A stretch of DNA of 64,000 nt, taken from contig JAILQK010000019.1 of assembly GCA_024699045.1 (NCBI GenBank), forward strand, positions 1 to 64,000, given 5' to 3'. Within the stretch, counting starts at the first letter, position 1. Every line of letters starts with the position of its first letter. The position numbers and the translations under genes are program-made. This DNA is from Lachnospiraceae bacterium. GTDB lineage: Bacteria > Bacillota > Clostridia > Lachnospirales > Lachnospiraceae. A model generated the notes under the pieces. It saw nothing but the letters and a program-made list of their open reading frames with translations, had not been told where the DNA came from and did no database searches. Shown one piece after another: positions 10,608 through 20,780 of the stretch.

Positions 10608-11966
10608 ATGGGACGGCACAATTATAAGATATGGCTGATCCCTGCGATCATCATAGGGTTTAACTGTCTGGCTTTTATCGTGATCCTTGCCATAAGCATA
10701 AATAAAGAAAGCAAACCGTCGCCCGCAACGGATACGGTCTCGGGGGACAGTCCCGTCTCTTTTGCCGGAGAGTATGAGACGGAAGAGGCCGGACAGGCTG
10801 AGGGTGACCGTACCGGGGATGAACCGACGGAACCGGAGGAGGCTGAGGATAAGCCGGGTCTTGACGAATCTATATATGATGATGAGGTCGAAGAGGCGGA
10901 TCAGGGCAGCGGTTATGTTCTCCTGCTGACTTCAAGCGATTCGGATCTCAGGGTCAGGATAGCGGATACGAACGGCGGGGATCCCTCCGATATGAACTGG
11001 ACGGTGACGGTGACCAGGACCGGGGAGGATCAGGAAGAGACGGATGCTTCTTCGGAAAGCACGGAAGAAGTCTATGAGACTACGGGAGACAGCGGAGACG
11101 GGATACTGTATCTTGATGAAGTGCAGCCCGGAAGCTACAACGTCGTCGCGGATAACGGTTCCGGGATAGTGGAGTCGTCCTCCATTACCGTGAAACCCAG
11201 GATCCGGTACACGGCTTCCGCGGGGATACGAAGCATAGTGATGCAGGAATCGGATATCGATGCCGCAACCGAGGATACGGGATCGACCCCCGAGGAGAAG
11301 GAAAGCGAAGCCGAAAGTCAGGGAGAGGGAACGGAGCAGCCCTCCGGGATATCGCTCCCGCAGGGAACTCTCGGCATAGATGTTTCCAAATACAATAAGG
11401 AAATAGACTGGAATGCGGTACGTTCTTCCGGTGTGGAATTTGCCATAATAAGGGCCGGATACCGGGGATCGAGCACGGGCGTGCTGGTCGAGGATCCGTA
11501 TTTCGGAAAGAATCTCGCAGGGGCCAAGGCTGCCGGGATCAAGATCGGAGTCTATTTCTTTACACAGGCGATAACCCCCGGGGAGGCGGCAGAGGAGGCG
11601 GAAGCCGTGGCTTCGCTGGTAAATGCTTCGGACCTGTCACTTCCCGTATTTCTGGATGTGGAGAGCTCGGGAAACTCAAACGGCGGAAGAGCCGATCCGC
11701 TTGATAAGGCTGCGAGGACCGAGATAGTCCGGACTTTCTGCGAAACGGCTGAAGGCCTTGGATACGATGCCGGAGTGTACGCGAACAAGACCTGGATGAC
11801 CAAATATCTGGATATGGAGCAGCTTGCGCCTTATACAAAATGGCTTGCACAGTACAGAGCCGAGGGGCCTACCTATGAGGGGGATTACAGTATATGGCAG
11901 TATACATCAAACGGAAGCGTTGACGGGATCAACGGACGGGTCGATCTTGATATATTCATAAAGTAA
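10608..11966 (+). CDS. Membrane-anchored GH25 lysozyme-like protein
   Basis: N-terminal TM, acidic linker, then 'LGIDVSKYNKEIDWNAVRSSGVEFAIIRAGYRG...LPVFLDVESS...YSIWQYTSNG'. Confidence 0.9.
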   Translation: MGRHNYKIWLIPAIIIGFNCLAFIVILAISINKESKPSPATDTVSGDSPVSFAGEYETEEAGQAEGDRTGDEPTEPEEAEDKPGLDESIYDDEVEEADQGSGYVLLLTSSDSDLRVRIADTNGGDPSDMNWTVTVTRTGEDQEETDASSESTEEVYETTGDSGDGILYLDEVQPGSYNVVADNGSGIVESSSITVKPRIRYTASAGIRSIVMQESDIDAATEDTGSTPEEKESEAESQGEGTEQPSGISLPQGTLGIDVSKYNKEIDWNAVRSSGVEFAIIRAGYRGSSTGVLVEDPYFGKNLAGAKAAGIKIGVYFFTQAITPGEAAEEAEAVASLVNASDLSLPVFLDVESSGNSNGGRADPLDKAARTEIVRTFCETAEGLGYDAGVYANKTWMTKYLDMEQLAPYTKWLAQYRAEGPTYEGDYSIWQYTSNGSVDGINGRVDLDIFIK

Positions 11967-12104
11967 TATCAGGCAGGGACTTAGGATCCCGGAAGGTTAT
12001 GCCGGAGTATCCGGAAGCCGGGAGACGGCCCGTAATTGTATACATAAGCGATAAGTGGTAATATTTACAGAACAGAATAATCTTAAAGGGGTTGGATCTA
12101 AGCC

Positions 12105-12668
12105 ATGGGAAAGATAAGTGTCGAAACGTGTGAGATAGAGGGACTTAAAGTCATAACTCCGCAGGTCTTTGGCGATGAGCGCGGATATTTCATGGAGACC
12201 TATAGTCACAGAGATTTCAGTGAGGCCGGGATACCGGAGGTGTTCGTGCAGGACAACCAGAGTTCGAGCACGAGAGGGGTCCTAAGAGGACTTCATTTCC
12301 AGATAGAGCATCCTCAGGATAAGCTTGTAAGAGTCGTAAGAGGAGAAGTCTTTGATGTGGCGGTGGATCTGAGACCGGGTTCCGCTACCTTCGGCAAATG
12401 GTTCGGCACGATCCTTACGGAGGATAATAAAAAGCAGTTCTTCATACCGAGGAACTTCGCCCACGGTTTTCTGGTGCTTTCGGAAACCGCCGAGTTTTGT
12501 TATAAATGCACGGATTTCTATCATCCGGGAGACGAGGGAGGACTTCCCTATGACGATAAGGAGATAGGGATCGAGTGGCCGCAGGTCGACTGCGCTCTTA
12601 ATATCAACGACAGGGACAGGGGATGGCCCTCATTTGCCGAATACAAAGCCTCCCGAAAAATGACATGA
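12105..12668 (+). CDS. rmlC: dTDP-4-dehydrorhamnose 3,5-epimerase
   Basis: 'FVQDNQSSSTRGVLRGLHFQ', 'KLVRVVRGEVFDVAVDLR', 'FIPRNFAHGFLVLSETAEFCYKCTDFY'. Confidence 0.95.
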   Translation: MGKISVETCEIEGLKVITPQVFGDERGYFMETYSHRDFSEAGIPEVFVQDNQSSSTRGVLRGLHFQIEHPQDKLVRVVRGEVFDVAVDLRPGSATFGKWFGTILTEDNKKQFFIPRNFAHGFLVLSETAEFCYKCTDFYHPGDEGGLPYDDKEIGIEWPQVDCALNINDRDRGWPSFAEYKASRKMT

Positions 12669-13639
12669 CAAGAAAAAAAACAGTCACGGCGATAGTCGCG
12701 GTCCTTGTAGTCATCTGGGCCAGCTATATCATATTTCATCATAACCCGCTTGCCGATCCCGGTCAGGAGATGATAAAGAAGATCGTTTCCGTCGCGGTAA
12801 TGTGCGCAGCGTTCATAGTTTTCGCAAAGCTTTATGACAGGATAGTGATCCTGCCCCAGGAGCTGTGGTCAAACCGGAAGCTGATATGGAAGCTTTCGAT
12901 AAATGATTTCAGATCAAAATATGCCGGATCCTATATGGGGATCGTCTGGATCTTCTTACAGCCTGCAGTCACGGTGCTGGTTTACTGGTTTGTCTTTACG
13001 ATGGGGGGGCGCACCCCCGTATCTGAAACGCAGAATTATCCTTTTGTATGCTGGCTCATAGTCGGTATAGTCCCCTGGTTCTTTTTTTCGGATGCCTGGG
13101 GATCCGGAACGGGAGCGCTTCTGGCGTATTCATTCCTGGTCAAAAAGGTGGTCTTTAAGATCAGCATACTGCCGATAATAAAGATCATGTCAACGCTTTT
13201 CATACATGTGTTCCTGGTAGCGGTGACACTTGTGATCCTTATCCTGAACGGGATCTATCCGAATATATACTGGATACAGATCATCTACTTCACGCTCTGC
13301 ACTTTCCTTCTTGTGCTTGGCATATCCTATATAACCTGTTCGGTCGTGGTCTTTTTCAGGGATCTGGGACAGATCATCGGGATACTGCTTCAGGTTGGGG
13401 TATGGATCACTCCGATAATGTGGGACATAAACAATCTGTCGAGACCCTGGCAGATAATATTCAAACTCAATCCGGTTTTTTATGTGGTGGACGGCTACAG
13501 GATGGCACTGCTTGATCATATGTGGTTTTTTGAGCATTTTTATTCGACAATGTATTTCTGGATATTTACCGTAGCGGCGTTTCTCATAGGAGCGCTCATA
13601 TTCAAACGCCTTAAGGTGCATTTTGCGGATGTGCTGTAG
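12665..13639 (+). CDS. Polysaccharide ABC exporter permease (Wzm/TagG-like)
   Basis: ABC-2 permease: 'SKYAGSYMGIVWIFLQPAVTVLVYWFVFTMGG...YPFVCWLIVGIVPWFFFSDA...LNPVFYVVDGYRMALLD'; ATGA overlap with rmlC. Confidence 0.9.
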   Translation: MTRKKTVTAIVAVLVVIWASYIIFHHNPLADPGQEMIKKIVSVAVMCAAFIVFAKLYDRIVILPQELWSNRKLIWKLSINDFRSKYAGSYMGIVWIFLQPAVTVLVYWFVFTMGGRTPVSETQNYPFVCWLIVGIVPWFFFSDAWGSGTGALLAYSFLVKKVVFKISILPIIKIMSTLFIHVFLVAVTLVILILNGIYPNIYWIQIIYFTLCTFLLVLGISYITCSVVVFFRDLGQIIGILLQVGVWITPIMWDINNLSRPWQIIFKLNPVFYVVDGYRMALLDHMWFFEHFYSTMYFWIFTVAAFLIGALIFKRLKVHFADVL

Positions 13640-13678
13640 AGCGGTGCGTGAAAGGACAGACGGGTATAACGATCGACC

Positions 13679-14989
13679 ATGGATGAAGTGATCATTAACG
13701 TAGAACATCTGGATAAGATGTATAAGCTTTATAACAGACAGCGCGACCGCATGAAGGAGGCGCTCGGCCTGTCAAAGAACAAGCCCCTTTATAAGGAGCA
13801 CTATGCCCTGAAGGATGTCTCGATGCAGGTGCACAGAGGGGAGACGGTCGGCATCATAGGGACCAACGGGTCAGGCAAGTCGACGATCCTTAAGATAATC
13901 ACCGGGGTCCTGTCGGCGACTTCGGGAAATGTGGAGATAAACGGAAGGATATCCGCGCTTTTAGAGCTCGGAGCCGGTTTTAACATGGAGTTTACCGGGA
14001 TAGAGAATGTCTATCTGAACGGCACGATGAACGGCTTTTCAGAGGCGGAGATAAATTCCAGGCTGGAGGCGATCCTTGAATTTGCCGATATCGGTGAATT
14101 TGTTAATCAGAAGGTCAAGACCTATTCGTCGGGTATGTTTGTCCGCCTTGCGTTTGCGCTTGCGATCAATATAGATCCCGAGATCCTCGTGGTCGACGAG
14201 GCGCTCTCGGTCGGAGATGTGTTTTTCCAGAACAAATGCTACCACAAGTTTGAGGAATTCCGTAAGGACGGTAAAACGATATTATTCGTTTCCCACGATC
14301 TGTCTTCGATAAGCAAGTACTGCGACAGGGTCATACTTCTCGATCACGGGCGTAAGATGGCGGAGGGTAAGCCCAAGGAGATCATCGATATCTACAAAAA
14401 GGTGCTGGTGAACCAGACCTCATCCGCGATGTCGGGCTCCGAAACGGTAGGGGAGGACGGCAAGCTCATCAGCTCGCTGAACCGCAATTACAAGGGCGGA
14501 CTCTGGAAGTCGCATATGATACTCAATCCTTCCAACGATACCTATGGCAGCGGGCTTGCGGAGATAGAGGATTTCTGTCTGATCGACAATACGGGGAACA
14601 TGGTCAATACCGTCGTCAAGGGAGACAGCTTTTCCGTCAAGGTTAAGACAAGATATCATGCGGATATCTCCGAACCGATCATAGCGGTATCTCTTAAGAA
14701 CCGGATGGGAGTGGAGATCACGGGAACCAATACGATGTTTGAAAAACTCACTACAGGCGATTGCAAGGACGGGGATGAGATCGTTGCGGTCTTTACCCAG
14801 AAGATGATGCTGCAGGGCGGAGATTACCTTGTATCATTGGGACTCGTCGGATACAGAGAGGGGAATTTTACTGTTTATCACCGACTGTATGATATATTTA
14901 ATATACAGGTCATATCCTCCAAGGACACAGTAGGGTATTATGACATGGATTCAGAGGTGGAATTATATAAGAATGGAAAAGAAATCTGA
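13679..14989 (+). CDS. Polysaccharide ABC exporter ATPase with C-terminal Wzt-type carbohydrate-binding-like domain
   Basis: 'VGIIGTNGSGKSTILKIITGVLSATSG', 'TYSSGMFVRLAFALAINIDPEILVVDEALSVGD'; C-terminal beta-rich extension from about residue 250. Confidence 0.92.
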   Translation: MDEVIINVEHLDKMYKLYNRQRDRMKEALGLSKNKPLYKEHYALKDVSMQVHRGETVGIIGTNGSGKSTILKIITGVLSATSGNVEINGRISALLELGAGFNMEFTGIENVYLNGTMNGFSEAEINSRLEAILEFADIGEFVNQKVKTYSSGMFVRLAFALAINIDPEILVVDEALSVGDVFFQNKCYHKFEEFRKDGKTILFVSHDLSSISKYCDRVILLDHGRKMAEGKPKEIIDIYKKVLVNQTSSAMSGSETVGEDGKLISSLNRNYKGGLWKSHMILNPSNDTYGSGLAEIEDFCLIDNTGNMVNTVVKGDSFSVKVKTRYHADISEPIIAVSLKNRMGVEITGTNTMFEKLTTGDCKDGDEIVAVFTQKMMLQGGDYLVSLGLVGYREGNFTVYHRLYDIFNIQVISSKDTVGYYDMDSEVELYKNGKEI

Positions 14990-17099
14990 AAAGATAGGAA
15001 ATGTATATATCGATCTGACTCATTACAGCGGGAAGGATCTTTACAGTGAGGGCGCCGTAGAAGACGAGCTGCTGAACATAGTAAAGAGCGAACCGCATGA
15101 GAAATACAATGAGATGGCTGCCCGGATGATGACATGGAACGGGCTTTATCATCTGTCCGACATCAGGGGAAACATAGCCGATTTTATCCCGATAAGAAAA
15201 GATCAGAACGTGCTCGAGATAGGGGCGGGTTGCGGAGCGGTGACCGGAACGCTTGCCAAAAAGGCAGGAAGGGTCACAGCCGTAGAGCTGTCCTATAAGC
15301 GGAGCCTGATCAATGCCTACCGGAACAGGGATTTCGATAATATAGAGATCCATGTCGGAAATTTTGAAGATATAGAGCCTTTTCTTTCCGGGAGATATGA
15401 TTACATTTTTCTGATAGGAGTGCTGGAATACTCGGGGTCCTATATATCGAAATCCGGACCGGATCCGTATCTTGCCATGTTGAAAAAGCTCATCCCGCAC
15501 CTTGCGCAGGGCGGGGAGATCGCAGTGGCGATAGAGAACAAATACGGACTCAAGTACATATCGGGATGCCGCGAAGATCATACAGGCGGGTTTTATGACG
15601 GCATAGAAGGATACAGGAATACCGACAGGGTCAGGACCTTTTCCCGTAACGGGCTCAGCGAGCTTGCCAGGAAGGCGGGACTGAGAGCGAATTTTTATTA
15701 CCCCTATCCGGATTACAAACTCCCGTCCGTTATCTTTTCCGATGAACGGCTTCCGCATACAGGAGAGTTGCGTGATAATATAAAAAATTTCGATACTGAC
15801 AGATTTATCGCTTTTGATGAAGGGGCGGCTTTTGATGAGAGCATAAAAGAGGGACTCTTCCCCCTGGTCTCAAATTCGTTTCTGGTGATGCTCTCCACAG
15901 AGGACAGGATCGAGAGCTTTGATGTCAAAAGGGTGCTGTATTCCAAGCATTCCGATGAGAGAGATAACAGGTACCGGATAAGGACCGATATCCTTAAGGA
16001 TGGATATCATCGTAAATTCGTGGTCAAATATCCAAGAACCCAGGCTGCGGCAGCTCATCTGCTTGCAATGTATGATGCTTCGACAAAGATGGAGGCGGGG
16101 CTTAAGGATTCTTCGGTGAGGGTCAATAAGGCAAGGCTTCTGACTGATGAGGACGGGGTTTTTGAGGGGGTCCAGTTTGAATACCTCGAGGGCAGGGTCT
16201 TACAGGATATACTGGCCGAGCTTCTGATCATGGGCGGGAAAGCCGCGGCTTTTAAGATCGTAAAGCAGTTCGCGGGGTTTGTAAGGGCAAAGAGACTTCC
16301 CGATATCGATCTGATCTTTACAAACATAATGATAACCGCCGATGGAGCATGGAACATAATAGATTATGAATGGAGCAGCGATGACACTGATCCGGAATAT
16401 GTCATCTATCGCGCTATCAGATATTTCTACCGGGAATATCCGGGACTTGTCCCGACCGAGGAGCTGTATTCGGCGGCAGAGCTTGATGCATCTACCGACG
16501 GGAAGTTCGATGAGATGGAGAAGGAGCTTCAGGAACGCATAGCCGGAGACCATATATCGCTTGAAAAGATGTACAGCATCTTCGGTAAAGGGTATGTGAC
16601 ACTCGGGCAGGCAATGGAGGGATATAAGGGGCTGCTGAGACCGGCACACGTAAAGATCTATGCGGACCTTGGGGAGGGATTTTCCGAAAGCGGGATGCCT
16701 TTTATTGACGGGAAGATAACCGATGACATGAAGGTGACCCTTGACATTCCTCTTCCGGAGGGAGTCAGAAAACTGAGGATAGATCCGCAGGAAAACTACT
16801 GTATGGTCAGATTCCTCAAAGCGACGGTGCCCGATGCAAAAGTGAACGGGCGGGTCTGCGGAAACACGGTCATATTCGATACCCAGGATCCTCAGTTTAT
16901 ATTTGATATAAAGAAGGGAACCGGGAGCTTCCATATGGAATATACCATCGGGATCACGGATATGGGGATGTACGAGGATATCAGGGACGGGCTTACGGCG
17001 TATGAGACCGCGCCCAAAGGGATAGTGAACAAGATCAAGAATCTCCCGCAGGAGAAGGTGGAATATGTCAAGGTATCTGCGCTATATAGACAAGAATGA
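14973..17099 (+). CDS. SAM-dependent methyltransferase-kinase fusion (WbdD-like architecture)
   Basis: MTase motif I 'VLEIGAGCGAVTGTLAKKAGRVTAVELS'; kinase-like 'LPDIDLIFTNIMITADGAWNIIDYEWSSDD'; beta-rich C-terminus. Confidence 0.78.
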   Translation: MEKKSEKIGNVYIDLTHYSGKDLYSEGAVEDELLNIVKSEPHEKYNEMAARMMTWNGLYHLSDIRGNIADFIPIRKDQNVLEIGAGCGAVTGTLAKKAGRVTAVELSYKRSLINAYRNRDFDNIEIHVGNFEDIEPFLSGRYDYIFLIGVLEYSGSYISKSGPDPYLAMLKKLIPHLAQGGEIAVAIENKYGLKYISGCREDHTGGFYDGIEGYRNTDRVRTFSRNGLSELARKAGLRANFYYPYPDYKLPSVIFSDERLPHTGELRDNIKNFDTDRFIAFDEGAAFDESIKEGLFPLVSNSFLVMLSTEDRIESFDVKRVLYSKHSDERDNRYRIRTDILKDGYHRKFVVKYPRTQAAAAHLLAMYDASTKMEAGLKDSSVRVNKARLLTDEDGVFEGVQFEYLEGRVLQDILAELLIMGGKAAAFKIVKQFAGFVRAKRLPDIDLIFTNIMITADGAWNIIDYEWSSDDTDPEYVIYRAIRYFYREYPGLVPTEELYSAAELDASTDGKFDEMEKELQERIAGDHISLEKMYSIFGKGYVTLGQAMEGYKGLLRPAHVKIYADLGEGFSESGMPFIDGKITDDMKVTLDIPLPEGVRKLRIDPQENYCMVRFLKATVPDAKVNGRVCGNTVIFDTQDPQFIFDIKKGTGSFHMEYTIGITDMGMYEDIRDGLTAYETAPKGIVNKIKNLPQEKVEYVKVSALYRQE

Positions 17100-18765
17100 G
17101 ACCTGGCGGGGAGAGCATACCGACCGTCATATCATAGACAGGTTCAATGAGACGTATGACATCATCTATGACAGCGACAGCTTCACTCCCGATCCCGATG
17201 CCATAGGGGAATTCGCCAGGGCGTCGCAGAACGGGGATTATGATCTGATCTACTGCGACGAGGATGTGATAAGCGATCATCACAGGATCAAGCCCTTTTT
17301 CAAGCCGGGGTACTCCCCCGAAAACGAAAGAAGCCTGAAATACATTTCGGGGATGATAGCCTTAAAAAAAGGACAGACTCCTTCGGATCTTTCCGGTTAT
17401 GCAAGGGAAAAAGTCTTCCATATAGAAAAGGTTCTCTACCATCGCGATAAGGAGAGAGAGACTCCCGAACCGGAGGCTTCCGATCCTTTTGTCGAAAAGA
17501 CCGAAAAGAAGATCTCGGTGATACTGCTGTCAAAGGATCATCCGGATATGCTCGAGCGATGCGTCAGATCGCTGCGCGCCGCCCTTATCTCGGATGACAC
17601 GGAGCTTATCCTTATAGACAACGGAAGCAGTAAGGGATGCAAACGCAGATACCGGGAGATATCAAAGGAGCATGGCATCATCTACAGGTACAGAGAGTCG
17701 GAGTTTAATTATTCCGAGCTCAATAATTTCGGTGTGTCCCAGGCAAAGGGTGATATCCTGGTCTTTATGAACGATGACATAGAGGTCCCGGAGAGCGAAA
17801 AAGGAGTGATCGAAAAGCTCGCCGCCAGAGCCGACCTTGAGGACGCCGGCGCGGTGGGGATAAAGCTTTTGTATCCCGGAGAGGAAAAGATACAGCATTG
17901 CGGGATCACGCTCTTATATTCCGGCCCGTCACACAAGCTTCAGGGATACAGGGACGAAAGCTACTATAAGGGCTACAGCGATCATGACATCAATGCGCTT
18001 GCCGTGACCGGGGCCTGCCTTGCTGTCAGAAAGGACAGATTTGAGGCTGTCGGAGGGTTTGACGAGAAGCTTCCGGTGGCATACAACGATGTCGATCTGT
18101 GTCTTAAGCTTTATGAAAAAGGCTTTTACAATATATGCATGAATTCCCATCATCTGATCCATTATGAGGGAGCCACCAGAACGGATGACCGGAAACACCG
18201 GGAGGCCTACGAAAGACTTAAGAGCGAGCGGGAGTATTTTAACGCGAAGCACGGTGAGCTTGTGGACAGCGGGGATCCTTTCATGAATAAGAACATAACC
18301 CCGTACGGACTTGATTTTGAGATCAACCTTCCCTACGAATGGGAGCTTTCGGGGCTTTCGGATGTGAAGGATTCCTACGGCAGGATAAGGAAGAAAAAAG
18401 GGATCCATGCTTCGCTTGACCGGATCGATTATCGTCTGGCGGATGCGTACGGCAACGAGGATTTTTATGAGGTCACGGGCTGGATCTTCAAGGAAGGCTT
18501 TTGCCGGATGTCTCCCTGCGTGGTGATCGAGGGTGAAGGGGGAAGATGCGTGGCGGATACCGCCGGAATGCGGCGGCCTGATGTGGGAGAAGCATTTTCG
18601 AGATTCAAAAAAAGCGCGGATTCGGGTTTCATGGCCAGGATCCCGGCGAAGGAGCTCGAAAGGCTCGGTATAAAAGGAGAGATAACAGTCTATCCGGCCT
18701 TTGCCGGAAGGAACAGACGGATATATAAGGGTGACGAGGAATGTCAGAAGAAAACAGAGATCTGA
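17065..18765 (+). CDS. Glycosyltransferase family 2 with partial N-terminal GT-A segment
   Basis: Complete GT-A 'KKISVILLSKDHPDMLERCVRSL...DILVFMNDDIEVPE...GGFDEKLPVAYNDVDLCLKL'; N-terminus 'GDYDLIYCDEDVISDHHRIKPFFKPGYSPE' resembles only the second half of a GT-A domain. Confidence 0.88.
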   Translation: MSRYLRYIDKNETWRGEHTDRHIIDRFNETYDIIYDSDSFTPDPDAIGEFARASQNGDYDLIYCDEDVISDHHRIKPFFKPGYSPENERSLKYISGMIALKKGQTPSDLSGYAREKVFHIEKVLYHRDKERETPEPEASDPFVEKTEKKISVILLSKDHPDMLERCVRSLRAALISDDTELILIDNGSSKGCKRRYREISKEHGIIYRYRESEFNYSELNNFGVSQAKGDILVFMNDDIEVPESEKGVIEKLAARADLEDAGAVGIKLLYPGEEKIQHCGITLLYSGPSHKLQGYRDESYYKGYSDHDINALAVTGACLAVRKDRFEAVGGFDEKLPVAYNDVDLCLKLYEKGFYNICMNSHHLIHYEGATRTDDRKHREAYERLKSEREYFNAKHGELVDSGDPFMNKNITPYGLDFEINLPYEWELSGLSDVKDSYGRIRKKKGIHASLDRIDYRLADAYGNEDFYEVTGWIFKEGFCRMSPCVVIEGEGGRCVADTAGMRRPDVGEAFSRFKKSADSGFMARIPAKELERLGIKGEITVYPAFAGRNRRIYKGDEECQKKTEI

Positions 18766-20780
18766 ATCCGGAGCAGATGGCTTCGTATTACAAGGAGCTG
18801 TATAAAAAAGAAAAGGACAAGAATAAAAAGCTTACCCGTGAACTCACGGATCTTGAGGCGGAGTATACCCGTCTGAGGATCAAGGTCGACAGGCTTAAGA
18901 AGAGTCTTTTGTACAGGATGATCTATCCTCTGCGCCTTGCATGGTCGCATCTGAAGAATGCCTTTATAAGGGTCAGGAGATACGGATCGATAAAAGAGCT
19001 GGTGCGTAAGATAAAATCAAAACGCATCGAAAGGGCCGCCTACAAATATCACGGTACCGAAAGCTTTCTTACCGGCGAGGAGCTTGAAAAAGCAAAGGCA
19101 AGAAAGTTTAAGAAGGATCATGTATTCTCGATCCTCATCCCGCTTTACAATACTCCCGAAAAGTTCCTCAGGGAGCTTCTCGACTCGGTGAACGCCCAGA
19201 TCTATGAGGGGTGGGAGCTCTGTTTTGCCGACGGCTCGGACGAAGAGCACGGCTATGTGGCGGATATCGTTTCGGAATATGCCGCGCGTGACGGCAGGGA
19301 CCGGATCAAATATAAGAAGCTTGATAAAAACGGGGGGATCTCGGAGAATACCAACGCCTGCTTCGAGCTGGCAACCGGTGACTATTATGCGCTGATGGAT
19401 CATGACGATCTGCTCCATCCTTCCGCATTTTATGAATTCATGAAAGTCCTCGATGAGAAGGATGCGCTCTTCATTTATTCGGATGAGGCAACCTTCAAGG
19501 GGGATTCGATCAATGACATGGTCACGCTCCATTTCAAACCGGATTTTGCGGTGGACAATCTAAGGGCCAATAATTATATCTGCCACCTTTCGGCATTTAA
19601 GAGGGAGCTTGTGGAGAAGGCAGGAAAATTCCGCTCCGAATATGACGGAAGCCAGGATCACGATCTTATCCTCAGACTGACCCATGAGGCGTCCAAATAT
19701 CCCGACGGGATAGTCCATGTGCCGCACATACTTTATTACTGGCGCAGTCATTCGGGATCGACTGCGGCAAATATCAATGCAAAGACCTATGCGATCGAGG
19801 CGGCGAAAAAGGCCGTTGCTTCGGCTCTTGAAAGAGACGGGATGGAAGGCTTTGAGATCCACAGTTCTCAGGCTTTTGCCACGATATTCAGGCTCAGGTA
19901 CAAGCTGTTGAGTGAGCCAAAAATCTCGATCATCATACCCAATAAGGATCATGTCGAAGACTTAAGACGCTGTATAGATTCGATAATGCTTAAGTCCTCA
20001 TATGAAAACTATGAGATAGTGATAGTAGAAAACGGGAGTACGACGGCAGAGATCAGAGATTATTACGGGGAGCTTGAAAAGGCGCCCTGCATAAGGATAG
20101 TCGAGGAGAAGCAGGAGAGCTTTAATTTTTCGGGACTCATCAACAGAGGAGCGGCGGAAGCCTCCGGGGAATATCTCCTTTTCCTTAATAATGATACGGA
20201 AGTCATTTCCAGAGACTGGATCGAGGAGCTTCTGATGTATGCGCAGCGTCCGGATGTAGGCGCGGTTGGAGGGATACTTTATTATCCGGATCATACGGTC
20301 CAGCATGCCGGAGTGGTCATCGGTCTCGGCGCGCACCGTACCGCAGGACATGTGCACTACAGGCTTGCGGATTCAAATCTGGGATACATGGGACGCCTTT
20401 GTTATGCACAGGATTTCAGCGCGGTAACGGGAGCCTGTCTCATGGTCTCAAAAGAAGATTTCGATGCCTGCGGCGGACTTGATACGGATTTTGCCGTGGC
20501 GCTCAATGACGTGGACTTTTGCCTGAAGCTAAGACACATGGGAAGGGTCAATGTGTTTACACCTTATGCCAGTCTTTATCACTATGAATCCGCTAGCCGC
20601 GGATCGGATGTGAACGGCGAGGATGGCGAAAGAGCAAAGCGATATGAGGAAGAATCGGAGATGTTCCGCAGGAAATGGGCAGAGGATCTGGAAAAAGGAG
20701 ATCCCTATTTCAACCCGAATTTCAGTCTTGATCACAGTAATTTTACGCTGAAGGTCAATCCTCAGCCGATGGTACAGTAG
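18741..20780 (+). CDS. Bidomain glycosyltransferase family 2
   Basis: N-terminal coiled coil, then two GT-A domains ('FSILIPLYNTPEKFLRELLDSV...MDHDDLLHPSAFYE' and 'ISIIIPNKDHVEDLRRCIDSIM...LLFLNNDTEVISRDW'). Confidence 0.93.
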   Translation: MSEENRDLNPEQMASYYKELYKKEKDKNKKLTRELTDLEAEYTRLRIKVDRLKKSLLYRMIYPLRLAWSHLKNAFIRVRRYGSIKELVRKIKSKRIERAAYKYHGTESFLTGEELEKAKARKFKKDHVFSILIPLYNTPEKFLRELLDSVNAQIYEGWELCFADGSDEEHGYVADIVSEYAARDGRDRIKYKKLDKNGGISENTNACFELATGDYYALMDHDDLLHPSAFYEFMKVLDEKDALFIYSDEATFKGDSINDMVTLHFKPDFAVDNLRANNYICHLSAFKRELVEKAGKFRSEYDGSQDHDLILRLTHEASKYPDGIVHVPHILYYWRSHSGSTAANINAKTYAIEAAKKAVASALERDGMEGFEIHSSQAFATIFRLRYKLLSEPKISIIIPNKDHVEDLRRCIDSIMLKSSYENYEIVIVENGSTTAEIRDYYGELEKAPCIRIVEEKQESFNFSGLINRGAAEASGEYLLFLNNDTEVISRDWIEELLMYAQRPDVGAVGGILYYPDHTVQHAGVVIGLGAHRTAGHVHYRLADSNLGYMGRLCYAQDFSAVTGACLMVSKEDFDACGGLDTDFAVALNDVDFCLKLRHMGRVNVFTPYASLYHYESASRGSDVNGEDGERAKRYEEESEMFRRKWAEDLEKGDPYFNPNFSLDHSNFTLKVNPQPMVQ

